Position numbers and translations under genes: made by a program. The notes under the pieces are model-generated. The model made no database searches, was not told the DNA's origin, and worked only from the letters and a program-made list of their open reading frames with translations. From Glandiceps talaboti (lineage: Eukaryota; Hemichordata; Enteropneusta; Spengelidae): 64,000 nt of DNA. Where the stretch lies: NCBI RefSeq assembly GCF_964340395.1, contig NC_135555.1, forward strand, positions 23,191,225 to 23,255,224, read 5' to 3'. The number at the start of each line of letters is the position of its first letter. Position 1 is the stretch's first letter. This document shows positions 1 to 10,702 of this stretch, in pieces.

Positions 1-1210
1 CCAGGTGTAATTACTCAGTTTGGCAGGTGAGTTAGGCACAAACCAGGTGTACTTACTCAGTTTGGCAGGTGAGTTAGGCACAAACCAGGTGTACCTACTC
101 AGTTTGGCATGTGAGTTAGACATGAACTAGGTGTACTTACTCAGTTTGGCAGGTGAGTTAGGCACAAACCAGGTGTACTCACTCAGTTTGGCAGGTGAGT
201 TAAGCATGAACAAGGTGTACTTACTCAGTTTGGCAGGTGAGTTAGACACAAAACAGGTGTACTTACTCAGTTTGGCAGGTGAGTTAGGCACAAACCAAGT
301 GTAATTACTCAGTTTGGCAGGTGAGTTAAGCATGAACTAGGTGTACTCACTCAGTTTGACAGGTGAGTTAGGCACAAACCAGGTGTACTTACTCAGTTTG
401 GCAGGTGAGTTAGGCACAAACCAGGTGTACTTACTCAGTTTGGCAGGTGAGTTAGACACAAAACAGGTGTACTTACTCAGTTTGGCAGGTGAGTTAGGCA
501 CAAACCAGGTGTAATTACTCAGTTTGGCAGGTGAGTTAAGCATGAACTAGGTGTACTCACTCAGTTTGGCAGGTGAGTTAGGCACAAACCAGGTGTAATT
601 ACTCAGTTTGGCAGGTGAGTTAGGCATGAACTAGGTGTACTCACTCAGTTTGACAGGTGAGTTAGGCACAAACCAGGTGTACTTACTCAGTTTGGCAGGT
701 GAGTTAGGCACAAACCAGGTGTACTTACTCAGTTTGGCAGGTGAGTTAGACACAAAACAGGTGTACTTACTCAGTTTGGCAGGTGAGTTAGGCACAAACC
801 AGGTGTAATTACTCAGTTTGGCAGGTGAGTTAAGCATGAACTAGGTGTACTCACTCAGTTTGGCAGGTGAGTTAGGCACAAACCAGGTGTAATTACTCAG
901 TTTGGCAGGTGAGTTAGGCATGAACTAGGTGTACTCACTCAGTTTGGCAGGTGAGTTAGGCACAAACCAGGTGTAATTACTCAGTTTGGCAGGTGAGTTA
1001 GACATGAACCAGGTGTACTCACTTAGTTTGGCAGGTGAGTTAAGCACAAACTAGGTGTACTCACTCAGTTTGGCAGGTGAGTTAGGCATGAACCAGGTGT
1101 ACTCACTCAGTTTGGCAGGTGAGTTAGACATGAACCAGGTGTACTCACTCAGTTTGGCAAGTGAATTAGGCTCAAACCAAGTGTACTCACTCAGTTTGAC
1201 AGGTGAGTCA
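1..1210. repeat. 42-bp minisatellite in MAO intron
   Basis: About 29 head-to-tail copies of a 42-bp unit (core CTCAGTTTGGCAGGTGAGTT) run from the left edge until the pattern decays near 1205. Variation between units is patterned: the stretch starting near 341 recurs 294 bp later near 635, and another marker unit recurs from 546 to 840, so seven-unit higher-order blocks have been duplicated. Because 42 is a multiple of 3, both strands look open over long stretches, but the repeat lies upstream of an MAO exon with a good acceptor and is best read as intronic. The true left end is outside the window. Confidence 0.95.
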
Positions 1211-1713
1211 AGTGCAGATATCAAAGATTTATGTTATAAGGAGAGATACATTAAATGTTATAAATTTGTCAACAGACTTTCTTGAAAGACATGCAAATTA
1301 TTTTCAAGGAAACTATTAAAGGACACCTGTTATGACTGCCAAAATAAAGGTATTAATTTCTCTGAATAGGTATAACAAGCGAAATTCACATGTTATAACT
1401 CTTTGTACATACAAGTTGACTGTCCAAGTTGGTAATATTTTTATATTTAAAAGTATTTTATTCCAAGCATTAGTTAAATTTAGTTATTGGTGTATTTTTA
1501 TGCAGCTTTTAGCACTTTCACTTTGATGTACTTTTCTATCATACAACTTGTTGGTAAGATATTGTACAGTGTGGCATTTATCCTAGATGAACCTCTCGGA
1601 AAATAATAGCAAGATTACACACGTTGTGTACATTGAGGGATACAATAATTTATTTTATGAGAGAGAGACTGATGGATTTTAGTCAATTGGTATTCCCCCT
1701 ATTGTCTTTTTAG
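1211..1713. other. MAO intron remainder
   Basis: Unique AT-rich sequence between the minisatellite and the first visible MAO exon. It ends in a pyrimidine-rich tract and a TAG acceptor at 1711-1713. I see no other feature. Confidence 0.7.
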
Positions 1714-1825
1714 TGTGATGAGAGAGCCACATGGTAATATATTCTTTGCTGGTACAGAAACGGCAACGGAATGGTCTGGGTATATGGAAGGAGGTATACA
1801 AGCTGGTGAAAGAGCAGCTAGAGAG
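1714..1825 (+). CDS. MAO: Monoamine oxidase, exon encoding FAD-domain end (partial gene)
   Basis: MAO is a flavoprotein of the mitochondrial outer membrane that oxidatively deaminates biogenic amines, releasing aldehyde, ammonia and hydrogen peroxide. This 112-bp exon (one base completing a codon plus 37 codons) contains [18 protein letters not shown] followed by QAGERAARE, the family signature near the C-terminal end of the flavin fold. The Tyr of SGYMEG corresponds to the second aromatic-cage tyrosine (Tyr444 of human MAO-A, Tyr435 of MAO-B). The acceptor TAG lies just upstream and the donor gtaggt just downstream. The exon carrying the covalent-FAD cysteine must lie left of the window. Only the C-terminal part of the protein is visible, so paralogue identity (MAO-A/B-like or another MAO) cannot be settled. 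Confidence 0.94.
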
Positions 1826-2384
1826 GTAGGTTTACTGAACACACCCAGTAGCAGTTAGTAACTACAGTGATTCTGGATAACTTTTGGTGTAATTTTTGTT
1901 GCCTGTGGTAATCTCCATATCCATAACTTGCTCTTGGTAGAACTCAAACCTTGTTGACAACATATATGTATGTACTATGGTATAAACCTAATTCTTCAAA
2001 TGAAAATTCAACTGTGTTGGTTAACCATAATATCGAACTAAACTTTTGTTCCAAACAAAACTTGAAAACTGTATCTGAAATTTTCGACTACACAGTTTAG
2101 TCTTTGTAACCAGATTGATCCATTACTCAGAACATGTGACCTTACGGACAAAAGTTTTAATTTGATACTAATGCTAATTTGATGACATAATCTAATTACA
2201 TATCCTAAACTGTATAGGAACCTCATGCTATTTTACCATCAACAGTGCTAACAATGTCAGATGATGATTTGAATACTATCAACATAAATGTATGTTCACT
2301 CAAGTAAAAATACACATAAAACTCGGCATAAGCCATTTTAACTTTTCTTATGCAAAGAAATAATTGAGCTGTATTTGTTTTCAG
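1826..2384. other. MAO intron
   Basis: A 559-bp intron with gtaggt donor and a TTTGTTTTCAG acceptor. AT-rich, with no recognisable repeat or internal gene. Confidence 0.85.
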
Positions 2385-2447
2385 ATTCTTTGTGCAATGG
2401 GAAAGATTTCAGAAGATGAAATATGGCAAGATGAACCAGAAGCAGAA
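2385..2447 (+). CDS. MAO: Monoamine oxidase, penultimate coding exon
   Basis: A 63-bp, phase-0 exon encoding 21 residues with AMGKISEDEIWQDEPE. It matches the conserved helix-and-linker segment that follows AAREIL in animal MAOs (AMGKIPEDEIW in vertebrates) and joins in frame to the exon ending at 1825. Flanks are a TTTTCAG acceptor and a gtaaga donor. This segment links the FAD/substrate domain to the C-terminal tail that leads to the membrane anchor. Confidence 0.94.
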
Positions 2448-3186
2448 GTAAGATTTTGTATTTAACTTTCATGAAAACAGTACTTGTTATAACGTGAACA
2501 TGTTATGTATAACTCTATTTTATCATATACCAAGTATTGATCCCAATTCAATGCAATTCAATGGAGAGTATGCACATCGAACCCGGGCAATAATTTTCCT
2601 TATTACGCCCTGGCACACTTTGCCCAAATATGGCAAGTGGTGCACTTATTGAAAATCGTTTGCTCAGTAATTTGGCTTTGTTAATTTCTTCATTATTTTT
2701 ACATTTTTGCAAATTTTTTCACTTCCAATTTATGTGATTATGTGATTCAATTGATGTTTCTGTGCCATTGCATGGGGTATATGATAAAACTTTTATTGCC
2801 CTGATATTCTGCAGACCTTGGTAGTATGGCATATGAATTCTGAAGTCGGGCCCTTCCGCCATACAAAATCTATGTCCGTGCCATAAAAATTATTTATGCA
2901 CAAATAAATCACCACAATAAAGATTCCTTTCTACCGTCTTTTGTGAAAAATACGTATGTGTTTGTATAGTTTCTTGTATACTTCAACAAATGGGAGGCTT
3001 TTTTTTTCTTATATTAATCTTTCATATACAGACACCATTTCAATACTTAAACACTGTTCTCACAATGGAACGTGTTGAAACTTGACCAAAGACTTTGAAA
3101 CCAATACCAGTAATCTATCAACATCTAAGCTTATCGCTTGGAGTACTTTATAAAAAACAACTCAAATGGTTATTTTCTCTTTTAAG
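2448..3186. other. MAO last intron
   Basis: A 739-bp intron, AT-rich, ending with a pyrimidine-rich tract and TTTAAG at 3181-3186. I recognise nothing else in it. Confidence 0.8.
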
Positions 3187-3390
3187 GATATGCCAGCTGT
3201 TTCTCTGGAACTCAGTAAAATAGAAAAGATGTTACCATCACCCCAAGGGTTCCTCAACTTTATGATGACATCAATAATCCTCATCACTGGTGTTGTCTTG
3301 GTAACAAAGAACCCCGGCATGGTGGATGTTGTCAAGGATACAGTCACTGGCATTGTTGACCATGCGATGGAGTGCTTCAAGGGCAAATAG
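3187..3390 (+). CDS. MAO: Monoamine oxidase, last coding exon with C-terminal membrane anchor
   Basis: Phase-0 exon of 67 codons plus TAG (3388-3390). It begins DMPAVSLELSKIEKMLPS, matching the DVPAV...LPS linker of animal MAOs. A hydrophobic stretch, FMMTSIILITGVVLV, follows; it is the expected single tail anchor in the mitochondrial outer membrane. The tail after the membrane segment (about 30 residues, ending HAMECFKGK) is longer than the short basic tail of human MAO-A/B and has no similarity I recognise. The homology-supported start and the clean stop make this the true 3' end of the coding sequence. Confidence 0.93.
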   Translation, partial: DMPAVSLELSKIEKMLPSPQGFLNFMMTSIILITGVVLVTKNPGMVDVVKDTVTGIVDHAMECFKGK

Positions 3391-3510
3391 AGTGTTCGCT
3401 ACATTTACATAAATTGTTTTGATGTGGATTAGCAAAATAGTGTGATAGACCAAAATATATGTAAATGCTGCTACCTGGCACCAAATAAAGTAGAAATGAT
3501 TATACTGTAA
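3391..3510 (+). other. MAO 3' UTR (approximate extent)
   Basis: Sequence following the MAO stop. An AATAAA polyadenylation signal lies about 94 bp after the stop, so the 3' UTR is probably short. The end at 3510 is an estimate, roughly 20 bases past the signal. Confidence 0.55.
3484..3489 (+). terminator. AATAAA polyadenylation signal of MAO
   Basis: Canonical AATAAA hexamer 94 bp downstream of the MAO stop codon. It is the first such hexamer after the stop, on the gene strand. Confidence 0.6.
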
Positions 3511-3989
3511 AAAAGTAAACATAAAGTATACTTATTCTACACTAAAAGTATACTTTTTCAATGTTAAGTAAGTTTCAAGAATACCTAAAATAGACTTGGT
3601 GTTATGATGCTAAATAATTTTTTAAAGCCCACAAGCAAAATTGAATACACTTGAACAGAAAATGTAGGATTTATACCCAGGTTGTTTCTGTCTGGACACT
3701 GCATGTCTACATCATTGGTTCTGCTGTACTCAAAATATTCATACTAGTACTCTTCCCAATGTTTTCATATGTTAAGCTTGAGCAGGTATAATCATGTTAT
3801 TGCCTAACATTTTTCTTCATTCAGCCTGAAAATACTCATGACCTAAGGGTGTTGTCACTATAAGTCCTCCATTTTTGGGAGATAAAGACTCCTTAGGTCA
3901 CTCATATTTTCCTTGACAGAATCATGAAAGTACCACCCACTTCTGTGGCTGAACAGAGAAAAGTATTGGAGAATAATATCCAAAGTCCA

Positions 3990-4330
3990 CAATCTAAATA
4001 AATATCAATCAATCAAAACAAAAGAATTTGTATCCCACCAAAATCCAATACAACATAATGTTCAATGGTGCTGAACAGGAACAATAGTAAATCAATGAAA
4101 AAAGTTAGAAAGCTCTTGCAAACAGATGTGTCTTGATGTCCTTCTTGAATTTATTTACAAGTGACGAAGAACGAAGTTCAAGTGGTATACTGTTTCATAA
4201 GACTGGCGCTGCTCGCATGAACACATGCTCACCGTATGACTTTGTATTACAACACGGGGTACATGAAGTAGACTTTTGTTATTTGAATGAAGTGAATGAG
4301 TTGCAGGTTTACTGTTAATCAAGTCAGCGA
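3990..4330. repeat. Candidate old interspersed repeat (unclassified)
   Basis: This stretch resembles a widespread type of animal interspersed repeat built around text such as 'AGTTCAAGTGGTATACTGTTT' followed by 'GGCGCTGCT'. The resemblance is from memory of similar repeats and was not checked by a search. There is one 61-codon open frame without recognisable protein similarity. No terminal structure is visible. Confidence 0.3.
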
Positions 4331-4873
4331 TGTAACCAAATATCCAAATATGAAAAAAAAACTTAAAACTTTCTTTTTATAAACTTAAATTTAAAATTGA
4401 AATCATGAATAGACCCTTCAAGTTCAATTGTTACCAAATGACAGTGTATTTATACTGTTGTATTTGCAATCAGTACAGCTTTTTTTTTAAATGAGTACTA
4501 TGTATTTTTTCTTACTATCACAGCTTTTAGTATTTTGCCAATTTTTATTGCATTTTATCAACAATTGAAAAAAGACCATGCAAGCCTCTACTCTGTTCAG
4601 AGAAGGTAACATTAGAAATTTTGTATAACTTAATTTTGTGGATGTGGTTAACCCATAATAAGTCAAGATGTGGGGGGAGGGGGGGGGGGGTGGAGGGGAG
4701 GAATGCTAGGAAGACAAGAGATATTAGATGAAAATCAAGTTTTTTAACAATGTTGTAGGTAAATTGACAATTTATTCTTGTTAACTGCTCACTTACATTG
4801 CATCTATGCTATATATAGAAATATATATAAATATATATATAGTTTTGGTAGTACTGGAACTCTTTCTTGGTTG
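4331..4873. other. Intergenic sequence with G-run
   Basis: AT-rich intergenic DNA with an interrupted G-run at about 4672-4699. A TATA-rich patch lies at 4810-4842. No gene signal is seen. Confidence 0.6.
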
Positions 4874-4983
4874 TAACTCGGAGTTTCACGCATAGTGCGA
4901 TCGTTGACAATCGTCAGACAAAATTATTACGCTCTGCCACTGCGGTATAGGGCACTGTCTTAGCAGATTGATACTCACCGAGT

Positions 4984-4985
<2 letters not shown>
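4874..4985 (-). ncRNA. Hammerhead-ribozyme-like module of a mobile element (candidate)
   Basis: A 112-bp module is bounded by perfect 8-bp inverted ends, TAACTCGG (4874-4881) and CCGAGTTA (4978-4985). Read on the minus strand it holds, in order: stem strand UAACUCG, then GAGU followed by A (a possible cleavage triplet GUA), the core CUGACGA (plus 4911-4917, fits CUGANGA), a short CGCA/UGCG hairpin, and GAAAC (plus 4883-4887). GAGU can pair with ACUC, and UAACUCG with CGAGUUA, giving the stem next to the core. These are the invariant parts of a hammerhead. Stem I is not convincing and there is an extra stretch before the stem II hairpin, so the copy may be inactive. Hammerheads are known in Penelope-like elements and retrozymes. 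A (TA)n array abuts the module. Confidence 0.45.

Positions 4986-5076
<91 letters not shown>
4986..5076. repeat. (TA)n microsatellite
   Basis: An essentially uninterrupted AT dinucleotide array of about 45 repeats. It directly abuts the inverted-end module at 4874-4985 and could be its tail or its insertion target. Confidence 0.97.
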
Positions 5077-5079
<3 letters not shown>

Positions 5080-5573
5080 ATAGAACATTTTAAAAGAAAA
5101 TTATATTATTTTTTTGCATAGTATGTTGTGATTTTGCAGATGTTTTAAATTATTACTTACACAATTAAAAACTGATCATTGTTCCAAAATATGTTGCATC
5201 AGTTTTCGTGCTATTTTTTATCAAATCAGTCGACAGATACATGTAAGCTGGAAGGGCATTTTCGAAAAAAGAACTGAGATGGCGCCCTTTATGCCCGGGT
5301 ACGGCCTCAATAGTCTGTTTCTACCTATCATCAAAATGGTGTGCTCGCTGTAGATCTGAGATGAAGTCCTTCGATAAAATATTCATATGAAGATTACATT
5401 TTGGACAAAGTTATCATTGGTGGCGCTGTTGATGACATTAATCAGGATCAGAATCAGAATATAACATTATAACATGGAATCCTTCCATGAGGAACATTTC
5501 TGTAAAAATTCTCGGAGATGTGTAGTCCTTTTTAGGTTTCATGTGTAATTTATTTGAAGCACAATAATTTGCC

Positions 5574-5606
<33 letters not shown>

Positions 5607-6642
5607 CGTGTATGAATAAACATGAAAAGAAATACAAAAAAAATCACAATTGAAAATTTAAAATATGAATTGAATTTTCCATAAACATAGAACTGTTATA
5701 TGTGTCTCGTGCTGACAGGGAGCGCGCGCGGTGTGTAGGAGGGGGTTATTGATTAATCTGGTCATCGCAGATTCTTGAACGTTTTATACATACATAAAAT
5801 ATGAACTTTCCTCCATGGATTATCATGTCGATGCTGCCATGTTGTGTAATGTACACATAGTATACGAAATGGCATATGCATCTAGTGAGGTAGATTAGTA
5901 TATTACATGTAACGACACAAAAAAACAATGTACCACATAAAAAATCTCAATGAAAACAACAACGCGCAACGTTGATACGAGCAGAGTTGTGCTATATCTT
6001 TTCAGAAAGAAGTAATTGGCGGAAGAAAGAAATCAGCACCAGTCAATCCAAGTAGTAACGTCATTTTGAATGCTTCATGTACCGTACACTGCGATGCTAA
6101 TCACAGTTTACGTATTATCTCTGTTTCACTGGTTGATACACATAAACCTTCATCCAGACACTAATTCTTATCGAAAGAATGAAACGGAAATGCTTTAAAA
6201 AAACGAAGTATATATCGATGTGAACGATTCCAAACTTGATTTTACCCGAGGAGTCCTACATCTGGCATGCACACCGTGACTGGCTTGCAGCTTCATTTCA
6301 ATGCATGACTGACTGTACAGTGGTATTGGATTACAGAGCGCCGTGTGTATGTGAGCCCCTCAAGAAAACATTGCACAGTGTATAATATCAAAGTTGAACC
6401 CCCCTCCACAGGTATTCTATTTATGTTACTATTACTATCATCAATATATATATATATGTTAGAGTTGTAATTACAACTTCGTGTGTGATGGAATGTCTAT
6501 ACAAATAAACTAAAAAAAAGCACAGAAGTTTAAAGCATTTCAAACTTGGTATATCTTCTAGTGAAGTTCAACGGAAAGATAAGATGTGTATATGTCGTCA
6601 GTATATGCTTTGTGATTATACATGTAATGTTTCCTTTTGTAC
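5077..6642. other. Intergenic DNA with a short (GT)n
   Basis: No gene is recognised. A (TG)n(CG)n tract lies at about 5573-5611, a short (TA)n near 6443-6458 and an AGCGCGCGCG patch near 5720. Open frames here are short and composition-driven. Confidence 0.65.
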
Positions 6643-6643
6643 A

Positions 6644-6678
<35 letters not shown>

Positions 6679-6717
6679 ATGTATGTATGTATGTATGTAT
6701 GTATGTATGTATGTATG
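6643..6717. repeat. (GT)n then (GTAT)n microsatellite
   Basis: About 8 GT repeats run into about 14 perfect GTAT repeats. The long in-frame ORFs over it (alternating Tyr/Val/Cys/Met) are artefacts of the repeat. Confidence 0.97.
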
Positions 6718-6859
6718 ACAATGAATTCACAAAAAGTACCGATTAATCTATATTATTCGATAGTTATGCATAATAATCACGTTCACATCGGTATCAGTAT
6801 TACTACATGCACAATTCTGTTGTCTCTAGTGGTATAGCATTGCAATATTATTAGCTTCA

Positions 6860-6945
6860 GGACAAGGTGGTTTAGTGAGTAAACGGTATTTGTACTTCGA
6901 ACTGCCTGGAGATAGATATCGATTTAGAGTCCAGCAGTGAACGTA
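6860..6945 (+). repeat. tRNA-derived SINE head (candidate)
   Basis: ACAAGGTGGTTTAGTGAGTA resembles a Pol III A box in tRNA-type SINEs. About 55 bases later GATTTAGAGTCCAGCAG sits where a degenerate B box would be. No tail, poly-A or target duplication can be made out, so this is at best an old, truncated copy. Confidence 0.3.
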
Positions 6946-7602
6946 AATTACGGTACATGTAGCGACGATAGTTTTTATGGGTTGCTTACACATATTATCC
7001 ATTAAAGGTTAACTTTAGACATTTTCCGGTGCTTGTCTTTCGTTCTAGTTGATGTAGTTTGATTCATTAACAGACAGATCTCGCTGTGCAGAGAGTCTAG
7101 TTTACACGCATACCAGTGGAAAGGTGACAAGTCAGAAAGATTTGCTCTGTGAAATGTTGATCTAAGCTTCGTGTTCGCATCTGGCAGCGCGGTTGACCTG
7201 TGTACGTCCTTATCAAACCGATGATGTTAATTAGACATACATATATTTTAAATAGAGACGCGTGGGAATGAAGATTTGCGTTTAAAAAAAATGTCAGAAA
7301 TTGAAATTTGATAAAAGTCAAATCCCAGTACGTGCAATCAACTTTTCGTTAACTTTCTTTCGTTGAGGAGATCACCAAACGTTAAAGTTATGCATGACAG
7401 TTCTATCTTCTGATTGCTGAAGCATTACCTCATTCGTCGTTGGGGGTAGTATAATGTTCCCTACCTTGGTGTATTCATGTGGGTTATATTTCCGTGGTGT
7501 ATTCATATGAAAGTACAAATAAACGGATCATGAATTTGCTTAAGCGAGCACAATATAAGTAAGTTTAAAGAAAAACAAAAATAATGAACAAATATTTCAA
7601 TT
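6946..7602. other. Intergenic, nothing recognised
   Basis: Unique AT-rich sequence. No splice-supported exon, RNA gene or repeat was recognised on either strand. Confidence 0.55.
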
Positions 7603-7877
7603 GCATACATACAAACATAAATACATACATACATACATACATACATACATTCATACATACATACATACATACATACATACATACATACATACATACATTC
7701 ATACATACATACATACACACACACATACATACATACATACATACATACATACATACATACATACATACATACATACATACATACAGGCATACATACATAC
7801 ATACATACATACATACATACATACATACATACACTGTACATACATACATACATACATACATACATACATACATACAT

Positions 7878-7914
<37 letters not shown>

Positions 7915-7969
7915 TACATACATACATACATACATACATACATACATACATACATACATACATACATAC
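7603..7969. repeat. (CATA)n microsatellite, 367 bp
   Basis: A long, nearly pure CATA array with occasional substitutions (TTCA, GGCA, CTGT near 7832) and short CA-only patches at about 7714-7725 and 7894-7913. The 120-180 codon ORFs on both strands are pure repeat artefacts. Confidence 0.98.
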
Positions 7970-10204
7970 TTTTAATCCTGATCCGGACTGGATCTTTAGT
8001 AATGGAAACTGGAAATGTGATGTTTTCTGCTGTTATCGTTTTAATTGCCATTCTAAGTACATATGACCTGTATACACTGTGATCAAGTTTCTCAATAGCA
8101 AATCAGCTACGTCACTTCAATCTCAAGAAATATAAATTAGATATTGATAACGGTCCTTTGGTATTTTACGTTCACGGCGTCAGACACGGATTCAGAGATA
8201 TGTTATTACAAACACAGAACTTTTTTCATCACAACAACACTTTTCATGAAATGGGTGAGTTAAATTCAGCAGTTCATGAAATTTAGCAATCTTGCTGCCC
8301 ATGTCATGAAATGGGTAAAGGAAAATTGCCTAGTGCATGAAATGGCCAATTTCTATAACACATAAACAAAGTTTTTTTTAACGTGTTTAACATTTGATAC
8401 TATTGAAACAAAACATTGAAATGAGGTGCGAGTGATATTGAGTCAAAGCGGTAAGCAACATATTAAGATTGGCGTTAGAAAGGTTACTATTCGGTGACAT
8501 TATTGCAAACAAATTTCATCACTAAATGTTTAAAAAAGAGAGTAAAGTTTCTCTACAAATAAAAAGGAATTTAGATTTTGAAACTAAAAAGACTCTTGAG
8601 TCAGCATTGATTTATTGTCACTTTTGATACCTGCTCTTCATGGCAGGTTAGGGAAAGATCTAAGTCCAGGTTGTAGTGGCATGAAATGTGAAATGATTTC
8701 TGTGAAATGCAGCAACCCCTCCCTCTAACTCATGTTGGCGTGGACGAACTTCATAAAGTAGGACTATTGCGTCTTAATGACATCCGCGCGATTTGCATTG
8801 CGCATTGTTCTGCGCACGACGCAATTGGTATGAACAAATAGTAAGCTAGTCTTTTGGTTCATCAAAAGACATTTTCCAACAATGTCTTTTAGGATTTAGT
8901 TGTCATCGCATTCAGAAGAAACAATACATATATTATGATGTAACAGTATGCACATGTATTGCCTTCACACGTGCGTTTTGTCTTGTTTCCCAGTATCTGA
9001 CGTACGCATAAACCAAAACCACAGTGCGCGTACACGGCGAGAACACCGCATAGACATAGTGTACACACAACTACTCATGTTCCAACTGACACTTAGTTAA
9101 CATTTTAGATGCTTTCATTTAAACATGTTTTACTGCCATAGTAAATGACTGTAATTCAATAACGTCAAAATATAAAAAACTCAACGTCTATTGCTGACGA
9201 TGTTACTTTCAGTTTCACGAAACGACGGTCCTTTCCAGGTCTTTAGGGGGTAAGAACTAATCATATTACATGAACACAAATAAATTAACATGCAGTCGAT
9301 TACACGTCATGATTTATAGACCAAAATGCAAACATCACTCCTTATTGAAAATATAAATTCTTTTCTCACGTCGATTAAAAAAATTTCTTAATCAATTCTC
9401 CAAAGAAATCAAAACGTAAAGCGAATCGAAGCTGTTCACGGCTGTTTGCAAATGTGAGTGAAGGTATGCATGGTAAATAATTATTCGAAATCTTCTACGA
9501 GATGAATAAGTGTGACATATTAAGGTTTCGTTATGCTGCTTATTTTTTGTATGATTGAGATGAAACTTGCCAAACTAATACAGAACAAGACGAGCTATAT
9601 TATGACTCCATGATGAGGTCAAAGATCAATCACGGCACGTGCCATCCGCCTGCGCCTAAAAAACCCAAACTTTTTATAGGTGAATTAAGGGGATTTCACT
9701 TTTTGGGATGAAAATTCCTATGGTGACCAGAATTTTGAACGAAATATTCTATTTATAAACTCTCAAAATAACACCCAACAGATGACATTATTTTTTGACA
9801 GTATTAATAAAAAAATATTAATTTGGGGTAAAATAGAATGAAAAATTGAACAAACTGTAAACATATTGAGAAAATAAGCATAGGTTTGAGAATGTATGCA
9901 TTTTATGAAATTTTAGATTTTAGTGATTTTACATATTTTTGGCAATGCCCAACTTTTTAGGCAATATAGTGACTCCGCATTTATCTTTTCACATTTGAAT
10001 TCATTGCTATATTTTCTACAGACATGCAAAGTTTCGTTTGGAATCTATGGTTAATATCAAACTAGCGGACCTCCTTAAACATAGAAATAGCTATAAAAAG
10101 TTATCGATTCAAGAAACAGTATTTCACCCTTCAGGATTCCCAATGTTGAATGTTGTGGCATACATTATTTAAAGTTTTGAATACGAGTTTTCGACGTTAC
10201 TCTA
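7970..10204. other. Intergenic, possible old repeat debris
   Basis: No gene seen. The phrase CATGAAAT recurs near 8244, 8275, 8304, 8335 and 8678, suggesting decayed local duplication. The stretch 9680-10078 begins near GAATTAAGGGGA and ends in CCTCCTTAAAC, which could be the ends of a degenerate element with TTAA borders, but the match is too weak to call. Confidence 0.45.
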
Positions 10205-10258
10205 TGGAGTAATGATTAAGAGATAAGTCTCTCCACTACAAGGTCCCGGGTTGAACCT
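10205..10258 (+). repeat. tRNA-derived SINE head (candidate)
   Basis: TGGAGTAATGATTAAGAG resembles a tRNA A box and GGTCCCGGGTTGAACC (10242-10257) resembles a B box or T-arm; the spacing between them is about that of a tRNA gene. The T-arm lacks the usual TTCGA and no cloverleaf acceptor stem is evident, so it is a degenerate tRNA-derived repeat and not a tRNA gene. Confidence 0.45.
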
Positions 10259-10558
10259 TTGACGACGCAGAACGACAAGGTGAATAATTTGATAAACAAA
10301 TTACACTGGTACACTACGATATGCTAAGGTTACAAGCTAGGTTGAAGGTGGGAGCAAATGAAGGACAGTGGAAGTGTGGAAGTGGTGCTGAGGTTCCGAA
10401 AGCTTCTGTCACCTTTTTCTTATTTGCCCTTCCCTAAAAGTTGCCACTCTTCAAAACTCTTGCCCCCAATTTAATTAAGGCCCTTTTATAATATATACTC
10501 TCATTTGCATAAGATTGACTTTATGAATTGAGCAGTTTTTCCGATGGGGTGTAACAAA

Positions 10559-10702
10559 TAGACACAGACACAGACACAGACACAGACACAGACACAGACA
10601 CAGACACAGACACAGACACAACCACAGACGCAGACGCAGACGCAGACGCAGACACAGACACAGACACAGACACAAACACAAACACAAACACCGACACAGA
10701 CA
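10559..10702. repeat. (ACAGAC)n hexanucleotide array
   Basis: About 23 units of ACAGAC, with a run of GCAGAC variants at 10627-10650 and ACAAAC variants near the right end. The variants are blocked together, consistent with local expansion of mutated units. Confidence 0.96.

Noticed and set aside
127-1285. Long open frames with 14-residue repeats on both strands over the minisatellite
   Set aside because: The 42-bp period is a multiple of three, so frames stay open automatically. The array lies inside an MAO intron and shows no coding constraint.
7503-8066. ORFs of 120-182 codons rich in Met-Tyr-Val-Cys or His-Thr-Tyr-Ile
   Set aside because: Pure translation of a CATA/GTAT microsatellite on both strands; the same applies to ORFs at 19.4-20.3, 26.7-27.2, 35.5-35.9, 50.6-50.96, 56.5-56.8 and 58.0-58.4 kb.
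9680-10078. Possible element with TTAAGG ends
   Set aside because: Only about six bases match between the ends and no interior signature is visible; not enough to call.
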